Shown here in pieces: positions 35,108 through 43,838 of a DNA stretch of 64,000 nucleotides. The DNA comes from Candidatus Ruminimicrobiellum bubulum (GTDB taxonomy: Bacteria > Elusimicrobiota > Endomicrobiia > Endomicrobiales > Endomicrobiaceae). Location of the stretch: contig JAGCCP010000055.1 in assembly GCA_017651625.1 (NCBI GenBank), positions 62,001-126,000 of the forward strand, in the 5' to 3' direction. The position numbers and the translations under genes were made by a program. The notes under the pieces are model-generated. The model ran no database searches. It was not told the origin of the DNA and worked only from the letters and a program-made list of their open reading frames with translations. Numbering within the stretch: position 1 is the first letter of the stretch; every line of letters begins with the position of its first letter.

Positions 35108-36682
35108 ATGAAACAATTTTCTTTGTTTGTTGACGGGAAAGATGTAGATACCGGGAAATACGAATATTTTCCTTACTCCGATCAAACGATTTTGGATTTT
35201 AAGAAAACTTATCAGGTTATTACCAAATTGAAAAAAGGTGAAGTGCCCGAAGATGCCGATAAGTACATTTATGCAAAGTACTGTGTAGGTGATAATGAAC
35301 TAAACAAAAGGGCGATAGAATCCGCATATCGCGCATCCAAAATAATGAGAGATATGCCCGTGGCAAAAAGAAGAAAAATTCTATATGACGTATACAATAA
35401 TCTTGTTGCAAATATGGACGAGTTTATAAAATTATTTGCGATAGAAGGTCATCCTTGCAAACTTGCCGGTTGGGAATATTTGGGACTGGAACAAGTTTTT
35501 TGTAAGGAAACCATGGACAGATTTAAAGATGAATTATGGGACGAAGTCGGTGTACAGGGAAAAGAAAGAATTTATTTGGTTAGAAAAGCGGATGGTGTTG
35601 TTGTTGTATGTCCTCCGAAAAATGCGGCAGCAAGTAACTCTCTTATAGCGGCATTTGCTCTGTTATCGGGAAATGCTCTCATAATAAAACCTCCGTTAAA
35701 AGCTCCCGTTGCTACAATTCAGTTATGGAAAAAAGTAGTTATAAAAGCATTAAGAGATAATAATGCACCGGAATCTGCCGTAAACATAGTTGTTGGAAAC
35801 TCTAAAGTTTTTATGGACGAGTGGATGAACAATCCTAAGGTTAACGATATTTTCTTCTTCGGAGATAGTGAACAAGGTTTGGAAATAGGAAAAAAAGCTT
35901 GCGAACATAACAAAAAAGCAATTCTCGAACTTTCCGGCAACGATAATTTATTCGTTTGGGAGGGGAGTAACATAGAAGGAGCGGTTGATTCCGCTATGGA
36001 TGCATACCTTGGTTCAACTCAAATATGTATGGTTCCAAAAACATTGATAGTTCATGAAGATGCTTTTAACGATTTTTCGGAATTAATGGTAAAAAAAGTT
36101 AACGATTTGAAATTCGGTTTGCCGTCGAATATGGAAACATGCTTAACTCCGGTTATAAAAATGTCGGAATGTATTGCTTCGTTGGAAGATGCTTTATCAA
36201 AAGGGGCAAAACTTTTATGCGGAGGAAACAGAGTAAACTACGACGGAACTGTGACAGCTAACGGAATATATTTCCAACCTACGCTTGTGGCAATAGATTC
36301 GGATAATCCCGAATTATTTAATATAAAAATAATAAAAGATGAAAACTTTTTTCCTGTAATTCCGATAATAAAAATGAAATCGGATTTGAAAGATAAACAT
36401 GAAAGAGATGCGGATATCTTCGAAAAAATGATGAATTTGGCAGAAACAAACGAATATGGTTTAAGAGCGTCGGTATGGGTAAAATCTGCTTTTTATACGA
36501 GACAATTTATGAAACATGTCGATAAAAGCGGTTTGTTGAGAATTAATTCCAAACATATCGGAGTATCACTGTTTCTTTCAAGTCACGGAGGAATAGGTAA
36601 AACCGGCGGACCATATGGGGAAATGAATTATATTTGGCAGAAAACGAGCCATTTGCAAGGTATAAGTTTAACAAGAGATTAA
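35108..36682 (+). CDS. Aldehyde-dehydrogenase-superfamily protein
   Basis: The 524-residue protein has the ALDH fold. PPKNAAASNSLIAAFALLSG has the active-site Asn172; LLSGNALIIKPP binds NAD(P); Glu274 lies in AILELSGND; and the nucleophile is probably Cys307 in GSTQICMVP. The C-terminal strand GLLRINSKH and SSHGGIGKTGGPYGE also fit. The N-terminal 60 residues are unusual. The substrate is unknown; the divergent motifs (LELSGND instead of the usual LELGGK) suggest a special acyl or aldehyde substrate. It lies between prfB and a histidine kinase with short gaps. Confidence 0.82.
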   Translation: MKQFSLFVDGKDVDTGKYEYFPYSDQTILDFKKTYQVITKLKKGEVPEDADKYIYAKYCVGDNELNKRAIESAYRASKIMRDMPVAKRRKILYDVYNNLVANMDEFIKLFAIEGHPCKLAGWEYLGLEQVFCKETMDRFKDELWDEVGVQGKERIYLVRKADGVVVVCPPKNAAASNSLIAAFALLSGNALIIKPPLKAPVATIQLWKKVVIKALRDNNAPESAVNIVVGNSKVFMDEWMNNPKVNDIFFFGDSEQGLEIGKKACEHNKKAILELSGNDNLFVWEGSNIEGAVDSAMDAYLGSTQICMVPKTLIVHEDAFNDFSELMVKKVNDLKFGLPSNMETCLTPVIKMSECIASLEDALSKGAKLLCGGNRVNYDGTVTANGIYFQPTLVAIDSDNPELFNIKIIKDENFFPVIPIIKMKSDLKDKHERDADIFEKMMNLAETNEYGLRASVWVKSAFYTRQFMKHVDKSGLLRINSKHIGVSLFLSSHGGIGKTGGPYGEMNYIWQKTSHLQGISLTRD

Positions 36683-36714
36683 TACTATAACAAGTTTAAC
36701 AGGAAATTAATTTT

Positions 36715-38907
36715 ATGAATTTATATGCTTTATTTCCAACAATAACATCTGTCTTATTTTTGTTTATGGGTTTGTTTGTTTATTTAAAAAATAAGAAACA
36801 ACTTATAAACCAAGTATATTTACTTTTTTGTCTTTCCGTGTTTCTATGGTTGTTTCCTTTTTCTTTAATGTATTGGTCCAGAAATATTATTACGGCTTAT
36901 CACTATGCAAAGATCGGTTTTATCGGTGTTTTAACCATTCCGATTTGTATGTTTTATTTTGTTGCCGTTTTTTTGAATAAAGACAAGCAATATGAAAAAA
37001 TGCTTAAAATACTTACTGTTTTGACTATTCCTTGTGCGATATTAAATTTTTTTACACCGATATTTTATAGCGGAATAAAGATTTGTTTTTGGGGTTATTA
37101 TCCTATTGCCGGCAAATTGTATTTTATAATTTTGCTTCAGTTTTTGGTTTTGTTTTGTTATGCCATTTTGTTGTTGTTAAAAAATGTTTACAATCCTAAT
37201 TTCAGTGCCATAAAACAGCAACAAACGAAATATATACTTGTTGCTTTTTGTATAACTTCCTTCGGAGGTGTTGATTATATTACGAAATATCCGTTGGAAT
37301 TGTATCCGTTCGGATACATCCTTATCCTTTTATTTATCGTAATTATGGCAATGAGCATAATAAAGTATAATTTAATGGATATAAAACTCGCCGTAACAAA
37401 AACATTCATTTGGGTTTTCGTATACTTGTTCATTTTATTGTCTCCTATTTGGATAGGATATAAAACCGGTCAATGGCTTATATCGTGTATCATGTTATTT
37501 ATACTATCGACTTCCGGTCAGTTTGTAGCAAATTATTTTCAGAAAAAGGCTGAAGAATATTTGTTGGCGGAACAGGAAAAATATCAACAATTATTGATGC
37601 AGGCTTCGACGGGCATGATAGAAAAAGATTATGATATTTCAAAATTATCGAAATTGATAGTGAGAATAATAAAAAGATCCGTTAAAATCTCTTTTGTAAG
37701 TTTATATATTTTTGATGAAGATAAAAATTTGTATGTAAATGTTGAATCCAGAGGCAGAGAAAAAAAAGAACTGAAAAATTTTCCGAAGGATGTCGAATTT
37801 ATGAATTTTATGAAAAAGACAAAAAAACCGTTCTTCCTTTCGGCACTTCCCGAACAATACAAAAACAAAATTATGAAAATAAATCCGGAAATAACTTTAA
37901 TAATACCGTCTATATTTAAAGACAGAGTTATAGGGTTTTTGCTGTTGGGCGATAAAGAAAACAGAACATTATATTCTAATCGAGATATTGAAGTTTTCGG
38001 CGTATTATCAAATCAAGCCGCACTGGCAATTGAAAATTGTTTGTTTTTGGAAAGATCTCAAAAACAACAAAAAAGATTATTTGAAGCCGAAAAACTTGCT
38101 TCAATCGGTGGCATGGCAGATGGTATGGCTCACCAAATACGTAACAGATTGAATAGTTTCGGATTAGCAGCGGAACTGTTGAGCTATGATGTTCAAGATT
38201 TTTCCGAGGATCATAAATCTTTCATAGAACAAAATTCAAACGTAAACGAGATGGTAAAAAGTATGAATGAGCTTATTCTTTCGATTAACGAAAACGTAAA
38301 AAAAACAAATACGGTTTTAACGGGAATTTTGGATTTTGCAAAACCGAAAGGTTCTGTAACCAATAAAGAAACTTTTTCCATGAAAGAAATTATTGACCCG
38401 GCGATAATGTTGGTTCAAGTAAAACATCACAGAGAAAAAGTTCCTATTGTTCTTGATTTACCGAAAGATAACGATAAAATATACGGAATAAAATATCAAA
38501 TTCAAGAAGTATGCTTTAACTGTATAGATAATGCTTTCGAAGCCATTATTGAAAAAGAACAACATATACAAAATCCTTTGCTCAATGATATTGATAAAGC
38601 GGAACCTTTTGTTCCGGAAATAAAGGTTTCATTAAAGTATTTTACGGATAAAAATAAGTGTCAAATTACAATAAAAGATAACGGTATAGGTATAAGACCT
38701 GAAAATAAAGCTAAGATTTTCTCCGCATTTTTTACAACCAAACCTTCAAGTAAGTCCGGTTCCGGTATCGGATCTTATGTTGCAAGAAGAATGATAGTTG
38801 AAGCACATGACGGAGATATCTCTTTCGAATCAAAATACGGTGAAGGAACAACCTTTACCATTACTTTACCTTTATCTTCAAAAAGAGAAAAGGATATTTT
38901 AGTGTAG
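36715..38907 (+). CDS. Membrane sensor histidine kinase with 7TM N-terminus and GAF domain
   Basis: This 730-residue kinase has about eight N-terminal helices (residues 1-265, HisKA_7TM-like), a short coiled coil, a GAF domain (about 300-450) and the kinase core. The H-box is GGMADGMAHQIRNRLNSFG with His473. The N-box is CFNCIDNAFEAI, the G1 box DNGIGIRPENK and the G2 box GSGIGSY. There is no receiver domain and no adjacent response regulator, so the partner is encoded elsewhere. It follows the ALDH-like gene by 32 nt, suggesting a linked signal or metabolic role. Confidence 0.88.
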   Translation: MNLYALFPTITSVLFLFMGLFVYLKNKKQLINQVYLLFCLSVFLWLFPFSLMYWSRNIITAYHYAKIGFIGVLTIPICMFYFVAVFLNKDKQYEKMLKILTVLTIPCAILNFFTPIFYSGIKICFWGYYPIAGKLYFIILLQFLVLFCYAILLLLKNVYNPNFSAIKQQQTKYILVAFCITSFGGVDYITKYPLELYPFGYILILLFIVIMAMSIIKYNLMDIKLAVTKTFIWVFVYLFILLSPIWIGYKTGQWLISCIMLFILSTSGQFVANYFQKKAEEYLLAEQEKYQQLLMQASTGMIEKDYDISKLSKLIVRIIKRSVKISFVSLYIFDEDKNLYVNVESRGREKKELKNFPKDVEFMNFMKKTKKPFFLSALPEQYKNKIMKINPEITLIIPSIFKDRVIGFLLLGDKENRTLYSNRDIEVFGVLSNQAALAIENCLFLERSQKQQKRLFEAEKLASIGGMADGMAHQIRNRLNSFGLAAELLSYDVQDFSEDHKSFIEQNSNVNEMVKSMNELILSINENVKKTNTVLTGILDFAKPKGSVTNKETFSMKEIIDPAIMLVQVKHHREKVPIVLDLPKDNDKIYGIKYQIQEVCFNCIDNAFEAIIEKEQHIQNPLLNDIDKAEPFVPEIKVSLKYFTDKNKCQITIKDNGIGIRPENKAKIFSAFFTTKPSSKSGSGIGSYVARRMIVEAHDGDISFESKYGEGTTFTITLPLSSKREKDILV

Positions 38908-38911
38908 TTTG

Positions 38912-38940
38912 TTGAATTTATGTAATAAAAAATATAAAAT
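38912..38940 (+). promoter_or_regulatory. Promoter of the purine operon
   Basis: TTGAAT (38912-38917) and TAAAAT (38935-38940) are spaced by 17 nt ahead of purC. A Shine-Dalgarno taggag then precedes the ATG at 38973. I see no purine-riboswitch or PurR-like site in the short leader. Confidence 0.6.
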
Positions 38941-38972
38941 AAAGAGAATATATTTATAGGAGATACAATAAA

Positions 38973-39854
38973 ATGATTACGGCACCGGAACTTTCAGGTT
39001 GTAAGTTATTACACTCTGGAAAAGTTAGAGATGTTTACCAGTATCAAGAAGACAAACTTCTTATTGTTGCAACAGACAGAATATCTGCATTTGATTATAT
39101 ACTGTCGCCTTTAGTTACGGATAAAGGAAAAATCTTACATAAAATATCAATGTTTTGGTTTGATTTTGTTCAAAATATAATCCCTAATCACATAATTACC
39201 GGAAATTTTGATGAATTTCCCGAAGAACTCAAACAATACGAATTCTTAAGAGACAGAGCTATGATTGTGAAAAAAGCAAAAAGAATAGATATCGAATGTA
39301 TTGTCAGAGGTTATCTTGCAGGTTCAGGCTGGAAAGAGTATCAAAAAAGTCAAACTGTTTGCGGAATAGAATTGCCTTCCGGATTACAACAATCGCAACA
39401 ATTACCGGTACCGATATTTACACCGTCAACAAAAGCCGATGATGGTGAACACGATGAAAATATTTCTTTTGAAGAAACGGCAAAAAGAATAGGTGATGAT
39501 TTAGCTGCACAAATAAGTGAAATGTCGATAACATTGTATAAAAAAGTAAGTGATTATTGTGCAGAAAGAGGAATAATTTTAGCCGATACCAAATTGGAAT
39601 TCGGTATATACGACGGAAAATTAATTTTGATAGATGAAATTTTTACACCGGATTCTTCAAGATTTTGGGAAAAAGATAAATATGTTTTGGGAAAATCTCA
39701 AGACAGTTTAGATAAACAATTTGTAAGAGACTATCTTGAACAAATCAAATGGAATAAACAACCTCCGGTTCCGGTTCTTCCGGAAGAAGTTGTAAATAAA
39801 ACAAAAGCAAAATATATAGAAGCTTATGAAAAAATAACAGGTAGGACATTTTAA
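38973..39854 (+). CDS. purC: Phosphoribosylaminoimidazole-succinocarboxamide (SAICAR) synthase
   Basis: The 293-residue enzyme ligates aspartate to CAIR with ATP in de novo purine synthesis. Motifs are HSGKVRDVYQY (nucleotide-binding), RISAFDY, ECIVRGYLAGSGWKEY, LADTKLEFG and the substrate-binding DEIFTPDSSRFW. The length is that of the longer, yeast-like bacterial form rather than the 240-residue form. It is the first gene of the purine operon, with purS starting 1 nt after its stop. Confidence 0.96.
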   Translation: MITAPELSGCKLLHSGKVRDVYQYQEDKLLIVATDRISAFDYILSPLVTDKGKILHKISMFWFDFVQNIIPNHIITGNFDEFPEELKQYEFLRDRAMIVKKAKRIDIECIVRGYLAGSGWKEYQKSQTVCGIELPSGLQQSQQLPVPIFTPSTKADDGEHDENISFEETAKRIGDDLAAQISEMSITLYKKVSDYCAERGIILADTKLEFGIYDGKLILIDEIFTPDSSRFWEKDKYVLGKSQDSLDKQFVRDYLEQIKWNKQPPVPVLPEEVVNKTKAKYIEAYEKITGRTF

Positions 39855-39855
39855 A

Positions 39856-40323
39856 ATGATATTTGAAATTGAAATTAAAACTAAAAAAGGTTTTGTTGAC
39901 CCTCAAGGTCTTCATACCGTTTCCGATATATCTGGAATCGGTATAAAAGATATTACCGATGTTTCTTATGTTGCTGTTTACAGAATTTCGGGAAATATTA
40001 CAAACAAACAAGCCGACATCGTCGCAAAAGAGTTGTTAAGTGACAAAATAACCGAAGATTATACCATTAAACAATACAAATCTTTGGAAGATAAAAAGTT
40101 GGAAAAAAATTCCATAGAAGTTTGGTACAAACACGGTGTAACCGATACCGTTAGTGAAAGTGTTGTAAAAGCAATAAAAGATTTAGGTATCAAAGAAGAA
40201 TTGGTTGTTAAGACAGGAAAAAAATATTGTCTTAAAGGCAAAAATATAGACGATAAAAAATTGAAAAAAATAGCTACAGGTTTGTTAGCAAATACTTTAA
40301 TTCAGGAATATTTAACAAAATGA
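39856..40323 (+). CDS. purS: FGAM synthase subunit PurS, tandem two-domain form
   Basis: PurS bridges PurL and PurQ for ammonia transfer. Usual PurS proteins are about 80 residues; this one is 155 and contains two PurS folds in tandem. The first (residues 1-72) has FVDPQGLHTVSDISGIGI and ends KITEDYTI. The second (about 85-155) has VTDTVSESVVKAIKDLGI and ends LLANTLIQEYL, matching the PurS strand-helix pattern. The fusion would make a covalent equivalent of the PurS dimer. It overlaps purL by 4 nt. Confidence 0.9.
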   Translation: MIFEIEIKTKKGFVDPQGLHTVSDISGIGIKDITDVSYVAVYRISGNITNKQADIVAKELLSDKITEDYTIKQYKSLEDKKLEKNSIEVWYKHGVTDTVSESVVKAIKDLGIKEELVVKTGKKYCLKGKNIDDKKLKKIATGLLANTLIQEYLTK

Positions 40324-42719
40324 AAGTAAACACAATAGAAATTTTAAAATTGAACGACAAGCAGTTGGTAGAATTAAGCAGAAAAAGTGTTCTTTCTCTT
40401 TCACTTGTGGAAATGAAGGAAGTTCAAAAATATTTCCGTAACATAAAGAGAAATCCGACTGATGTTGAGCTTGAAACAATAGCTCAAACATGGAGTGAAC
40501 ATTGCAAACACAAAACTCTTACCGGTAACATTGAGTATTGCGAAGAAAAAGGCGGTAAGAAAAAAATTACGAAATATAAAAATCTTTTAAAAGAAACAAT
40601 TTTTAATGCAACAATGAAATTGAATAAAGATTGGTGTATTTCCGTATTTAAAGACAATGCCGGTGTTATCGATTTCGATAAAACAAACGGTGTTGCTTTT
40701 AAAGTTGAAACTCATAACCATCCTTCGGCTCTTGAACCTTACGGAGGGTCGGCTACAGGTATAGGCGGAGTTATAAGAGATATTTTGGGTGTAGGTCTCG
40801 GTGCAAAACCTTTGGCAAATACCGATGTTTTTTGTTTCGGCTTACCGGATACAAAAGCAAGTGAAGTTCCCGAAGGAATGCATCATCCGAAAAGAATAGC
40901 AAAAGGTGTTGTTTCCGGTGTCAGAGATTACGGTAACAGAATGGGAATACCTACCGTTAACGGCGGTGTATTTTTCGATAAAGGATACATGGCAAATCCG
41001 TTGGTATATTGCGGAACGATGGGAATAATTCCTAAAAATAAATCCGAAAAAGAAGTTAAGCCCGGAGATTTGGTTTTGGTAGTCGGCGGAAGAACCGGTA
41101 GAGACGGAATTCACGGTGCAACGTTTTCTTCCGTTGAACTCGATAAAGAGTCCGATGTAAGTGCAGTCCAAATAGGTAACCCTATTGTTGAAAAGAAAGT
41201 TTTGGATACAATGCTTAAAGCAAGAGATCTTAATTTATACAGAGCAGTTACGGATTGCGGAGCCGGCGGTCTTTCAAGTGCTGCAGGTGAACTCGGAGAA
41301 AAAACAGGTCTTGTTATACAACTTGAAAAAGTTCCTTTAAAATATAAAGGACTTGCTCCTTGGGAAATATGGATTTCCGAAGCTCAGGAAAGAATGGTTT
41401 TTGCCGTTCCTCCTAAAAACAAAAACAAAATTTTAAATTTATTCAAAAAAGAAAATGTAGAAGCAACTTTTATAGGAAAGTTTACAAACGACGGTAAACT
41501 TTTATTGAAGTACGGTAATGAAGTCGTTGCGGATATGGAAATGTCTTTCTTGCACGGCGGAGTTCCGAAACCTACAAGAAAAGCAGTATGGAAACAAAAA
41601 CAAATAAAGAAACAATCTCCTGTAAAAGTATCTGCAAAAACTTTGCAGGAAGATATCAAAAAAGTTTTAGCTGATATAAATGTTTGTTCCAGAGATTGGA
41701 TAATAAGACAATACGACCACGAAGTTCAAGGTCAAACCGTAGTAAAACCTTTACAGGGAAGTTCAATAGAAAATTCAGGCCCTCAAGATGCTGCGGTAAT
41801 TTGGCCTTATACAGTTGTTAAAGGTACAAAAAAAGGTGTGGTTTTATCTAACGGTATAAATCCGGAATACGGTAAAATCGATACTTATAAAATGACGGCA
41901 TCGTCAATAGAAGAAGCAATGAGAAATGCGGTTTGCGTAGGTGCAAATCCCGAAAAGATTTCATTGCTCGATAATTTCTGTTGGGGAAATCCTAACAAAC
42001 CTGAAATTTTAGGTAGTTTGGTAAGAGCTGCACAAGCTGCTTACGATTTATCTTTAGGATACGGTGTTCCGTTTATTTCAGGTAAAGACAGTTTATATAA
42101 CGAATACACAATAGACGGAAAAACATATTCTATACCGCCGGCATTTTTGGTTTCTTCGATGTCTGTTATCGAAGATGTAAATAAAACCGTTACCATGGAT
42201 TTAAAAAATGCGGGTAACAGTATTTATTTGATAGGTACTACCAAAAATGAATTGGGTGCATCCGTTTATTCGAAAGTTAAAAACTTTAAAAACGGAATCG
42301 TTCCCGACTTGGATGTTGCGGTTTCCAAGAAAACAATGAAAACGATTTTCAATGCAATAGAAGAAGGTTTATTGGAATCTTGTCACGATTGTTCCGAAGG
42401 CGGTTTTATTACCGCAATATCGGAAATGGCTTTTGCGGGAGATAAAGGTGTAAATATAAATGCTGATGCAATAAAAACTTCCGAAAAAATGACAATAGCC
42501 GAAACTTTATTTTCCGAAAGTAATACAAGATTTATAGTTGAAGTTTCACCTGAAAATGTTGCAAAATTCGAAAAGTTGTTTAAAGGTATTGCTGTATCGA
42601 AAGTAGGTGAAGTTTCCAACGATAAAAATTTGAAATTGGAATCTAAAAAATCAAAAATTTCCGTTAAGGAAAATATAAAAAATTTACAAAAGGCATGGCA
42701 AAAAACTTTGCAATGGTAA
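40320..42719 (+). CDS. purL: Phosphoribosylformylglycinamidine synthase subunit PurL
   Basis: The 799-residue catalytic subunit turns FGAR into FGAM with ATP and ammonia. Visible motifs include WSEHCKHKTL near residue 59, ETHNHPSALEPYGGSATGIG, DCGAGGLSSAAGELGE and GKDSLYNEY. It is of the stand-alone (small) PurL class that needs PurS and PurQ, both adjacent, but about 60 residues longer than Bacillus PurL. It is coupled to purS by ATGA. Confidence 0.96.
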   Translation: MKVNTIEILKLNDKQLVELSRKSVLSLSLVEMKEVQKYFRNIKRNPTDVELETIAQTWSEHCKHKTLTGNIEYCEEKGGKKKITKYKNLLKETIFNATMKLNKDWCISVFKDNAGVIDFDKTNGVAFKVETHNHPSALEPYGGSATGIGGVIRDILGVGLGAKPLANTDVFCFGLPDTKASEVPEGMHHPKRIAKGVVSGVRDYGNRMGIPTVNGGVFFDKGYMANPLVYCGTMGIIPKNKSEKEVKPGDLVLVVGGRTGRDGIHGATFSSVELDKESDVSAVQIGNPIVEKKVLDTMLKARDLNLYRAVTDCGAGGLSSAAGELGEKTGLVIQLEKVPLKYKGLAPWEIWISEAQERMVFAVPPKNKNKILNLFKKENVEATFIGKFTNDGKLLLKYGNEVVADMEMSFLHGGVPKPTRKAVWKQKQIKKQSPVKVSAKTLQEDIKKVLADINVCSRDWIIRQYDHEVQGQTVVKPLQGSSIENSGPQDAAVIWPYTVVKGTKKGVVLSNGINPEYGKIDTYKMTASSIEEAMRNAVCVGANPEKISLLDNFCWGNPNKPEILGSLVRAAQAAYDLSLGYGVPFISGKDSLYNEYTIDGKTYSIPPAFLVSSMSVIEDVNKTVTMDLKNAGNSIYLIGTTKNELGASVYSKVKNFKNGIVPDLDVAVSKKTMKTIFNAIEEGLLESCHDCSEGGFITAISEMAFAGDKGVNINADAIKTSEKMTIAETLFSESNTRFIVEVSPENVAKFEKLFKGIAVSKVGEVSNDKNLKLESKKSKISVKENIKNLQKAWQKTLQW

Positions 42720-42724
42720 ACAAA

Positions 42725-43507
42725 ATGAAAAAGATAAAAGTAATTATTATAAGAACTGCAGGAACAAATTGTGATTATGAATTGAAGTCGGCTTTTGAGC
42801 TTTGCGGAGCAACCGTCGACAGAGTTCATATAAATGAGTTGATATCAAGTAAAAGTAAAATTTTATCTTACGATATTTTAGCTGTACCGGGAGGTTTTTC
42901 CTACGGAGACGATATCGCTTCCGGTAAAATTTTATCTAACGAAATAAAATACAAGTTGGGCGATAATGTTAAAAAATTTGCATTGTCGGGTAAACCTATA
43001 ATCGGTATTTGTAACGGGTTCCAAATTCTCGTAAAAATGGGACTTTTACCTAAACCGGAAAATTTTGAACAGATTTCCACATTATCTTACAACGATTCAA
43101 ATAAGTTTGAATGCAGATGGGTTCACTTAAAAACAGAAAAGAAAGTTAATGATAGAACATTGTGTTTGTGGACGAGAGAATTACCGGATGTTATTTCTCT
43201 TCCCGTTGCACACGGAGAAGGGAAATTTGTTGCAGATAAGAAAATACTTGATGAGATAGAAAAAAATAATCAGGTAGTATTCAGATATTGCGATAAAAAC
43301 GGTAAAGATACGGTTTATCCGCAAGATCCTAACGGTTCATTAAATGCAATAGCAGGTATTTGTAATAAAAAAGGAAATGTATTTGGACTTATGCCTCATC
43401 CGGAAAGATACATTTATGCATTACAACATCCGTCAAGAGAAGGTTATGACGGTGTGTATGGTTGGGGAAAAAAGATATTCCAAAATGCCATAGATTATTT
43501 AAAATAA
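42725..43507 (+). CDS. purQ: FGAM synthase glutaminase subunit PurQ
   Basis: This class I glutamine amidotransferase of 260 residues supplies ammonia to PurL. The nucleophile Cys96 lies in PIIGICNGFQ, and the His/Glu of the triad lie in LMPHPERY. GGFSYGDDIASG is the oxyanion-strand region. I chose the ATG at 42725, 5 nt after purL, since MKKIKVIIIRTAGTNCD is the normal family start; in-frame ATGs at 42695 and 42713 would only add residues overlapping purL. Confidence 0.95.
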   Translation: MKKIKVIIIRTAGTNCDYELKSAFELCGATVDRVHINELISSKSKILSYDILAVPGGFSYGDDIASGKILSNEIKYKLGDNVKKFALSGKPIIGICNGFQILVKMGLLPKPENFEQISTLSYNDSNKFECRWVHLKTEKKVNDRTLCLWTRELPDVISLPVAHGEGKFVADKKILDEIEKNNQVVFRYCDKNGKDTVYPQDPNGSLNAIAGICNKKGNVFGLMPHPERYIYALQHPSREGYDGVYGWGKKIFQNAIDYLK

Positions 43508-43523
43508 AAAAGGGGTAATAACA

Positions 43524-43826
43524 ATGAAAAGCTGTATTACTTGCCTATTTCAAGGCGACAACAATGTTGATGTAAACGGCGACGGAAAAGTTTTCTGTAT
43601 GGTGGATTGCAAATGGAAGAAGGAACAAGATTCTTGTTCAAACTTTACCGAGTATGCAGACTTGAGTAAAGAATTGAGATGTAAGTATGCAATGCAAAAA
43701 AGCGGTAAGAACAATAATATCTCGTCCCTTATAAAATCAAACTGGTACATAATGATAGCGACATTTATAATTGCTTTTTTGACATTTTTAGTTGTAGTTA
43801 AATTCTTTGATAAGTATATTTTTTAG
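43524..43826 (+). CDS. Small cysteine-rich tail-anchored protein, unknown
   Basis: The 100-residue protein has about seven cysteines in the first 55 residues (CITC at 4-7, then single Cys in FCMVDCKW, DSCSNF and LRCKY), followed by one membrane helix at about 73-93 (NWYIMIATFIIAFLTFLVVV). The cysteines could bind zinc or a cluster; the protein would be anchored by its C-terminus with the Cys domain probably cytosolic. I do not recognise a family. It sits between purQ and purD with gaps of 16 and 12 nt and has a fair Shine-Dalgarno (agggg). Confidence 0.75.
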   Translation: MKSCITCLFQGDNNVDVNGDGKVFCMVDCKWKKEQDSCSNFTEYADLSKELRCKYAMQKSGKNNNISSLIKSNWYIMIATFIIAFLTFLVVVKFFDKYIF

Positions 43827-43838
43827 TATGGAGCCAAA

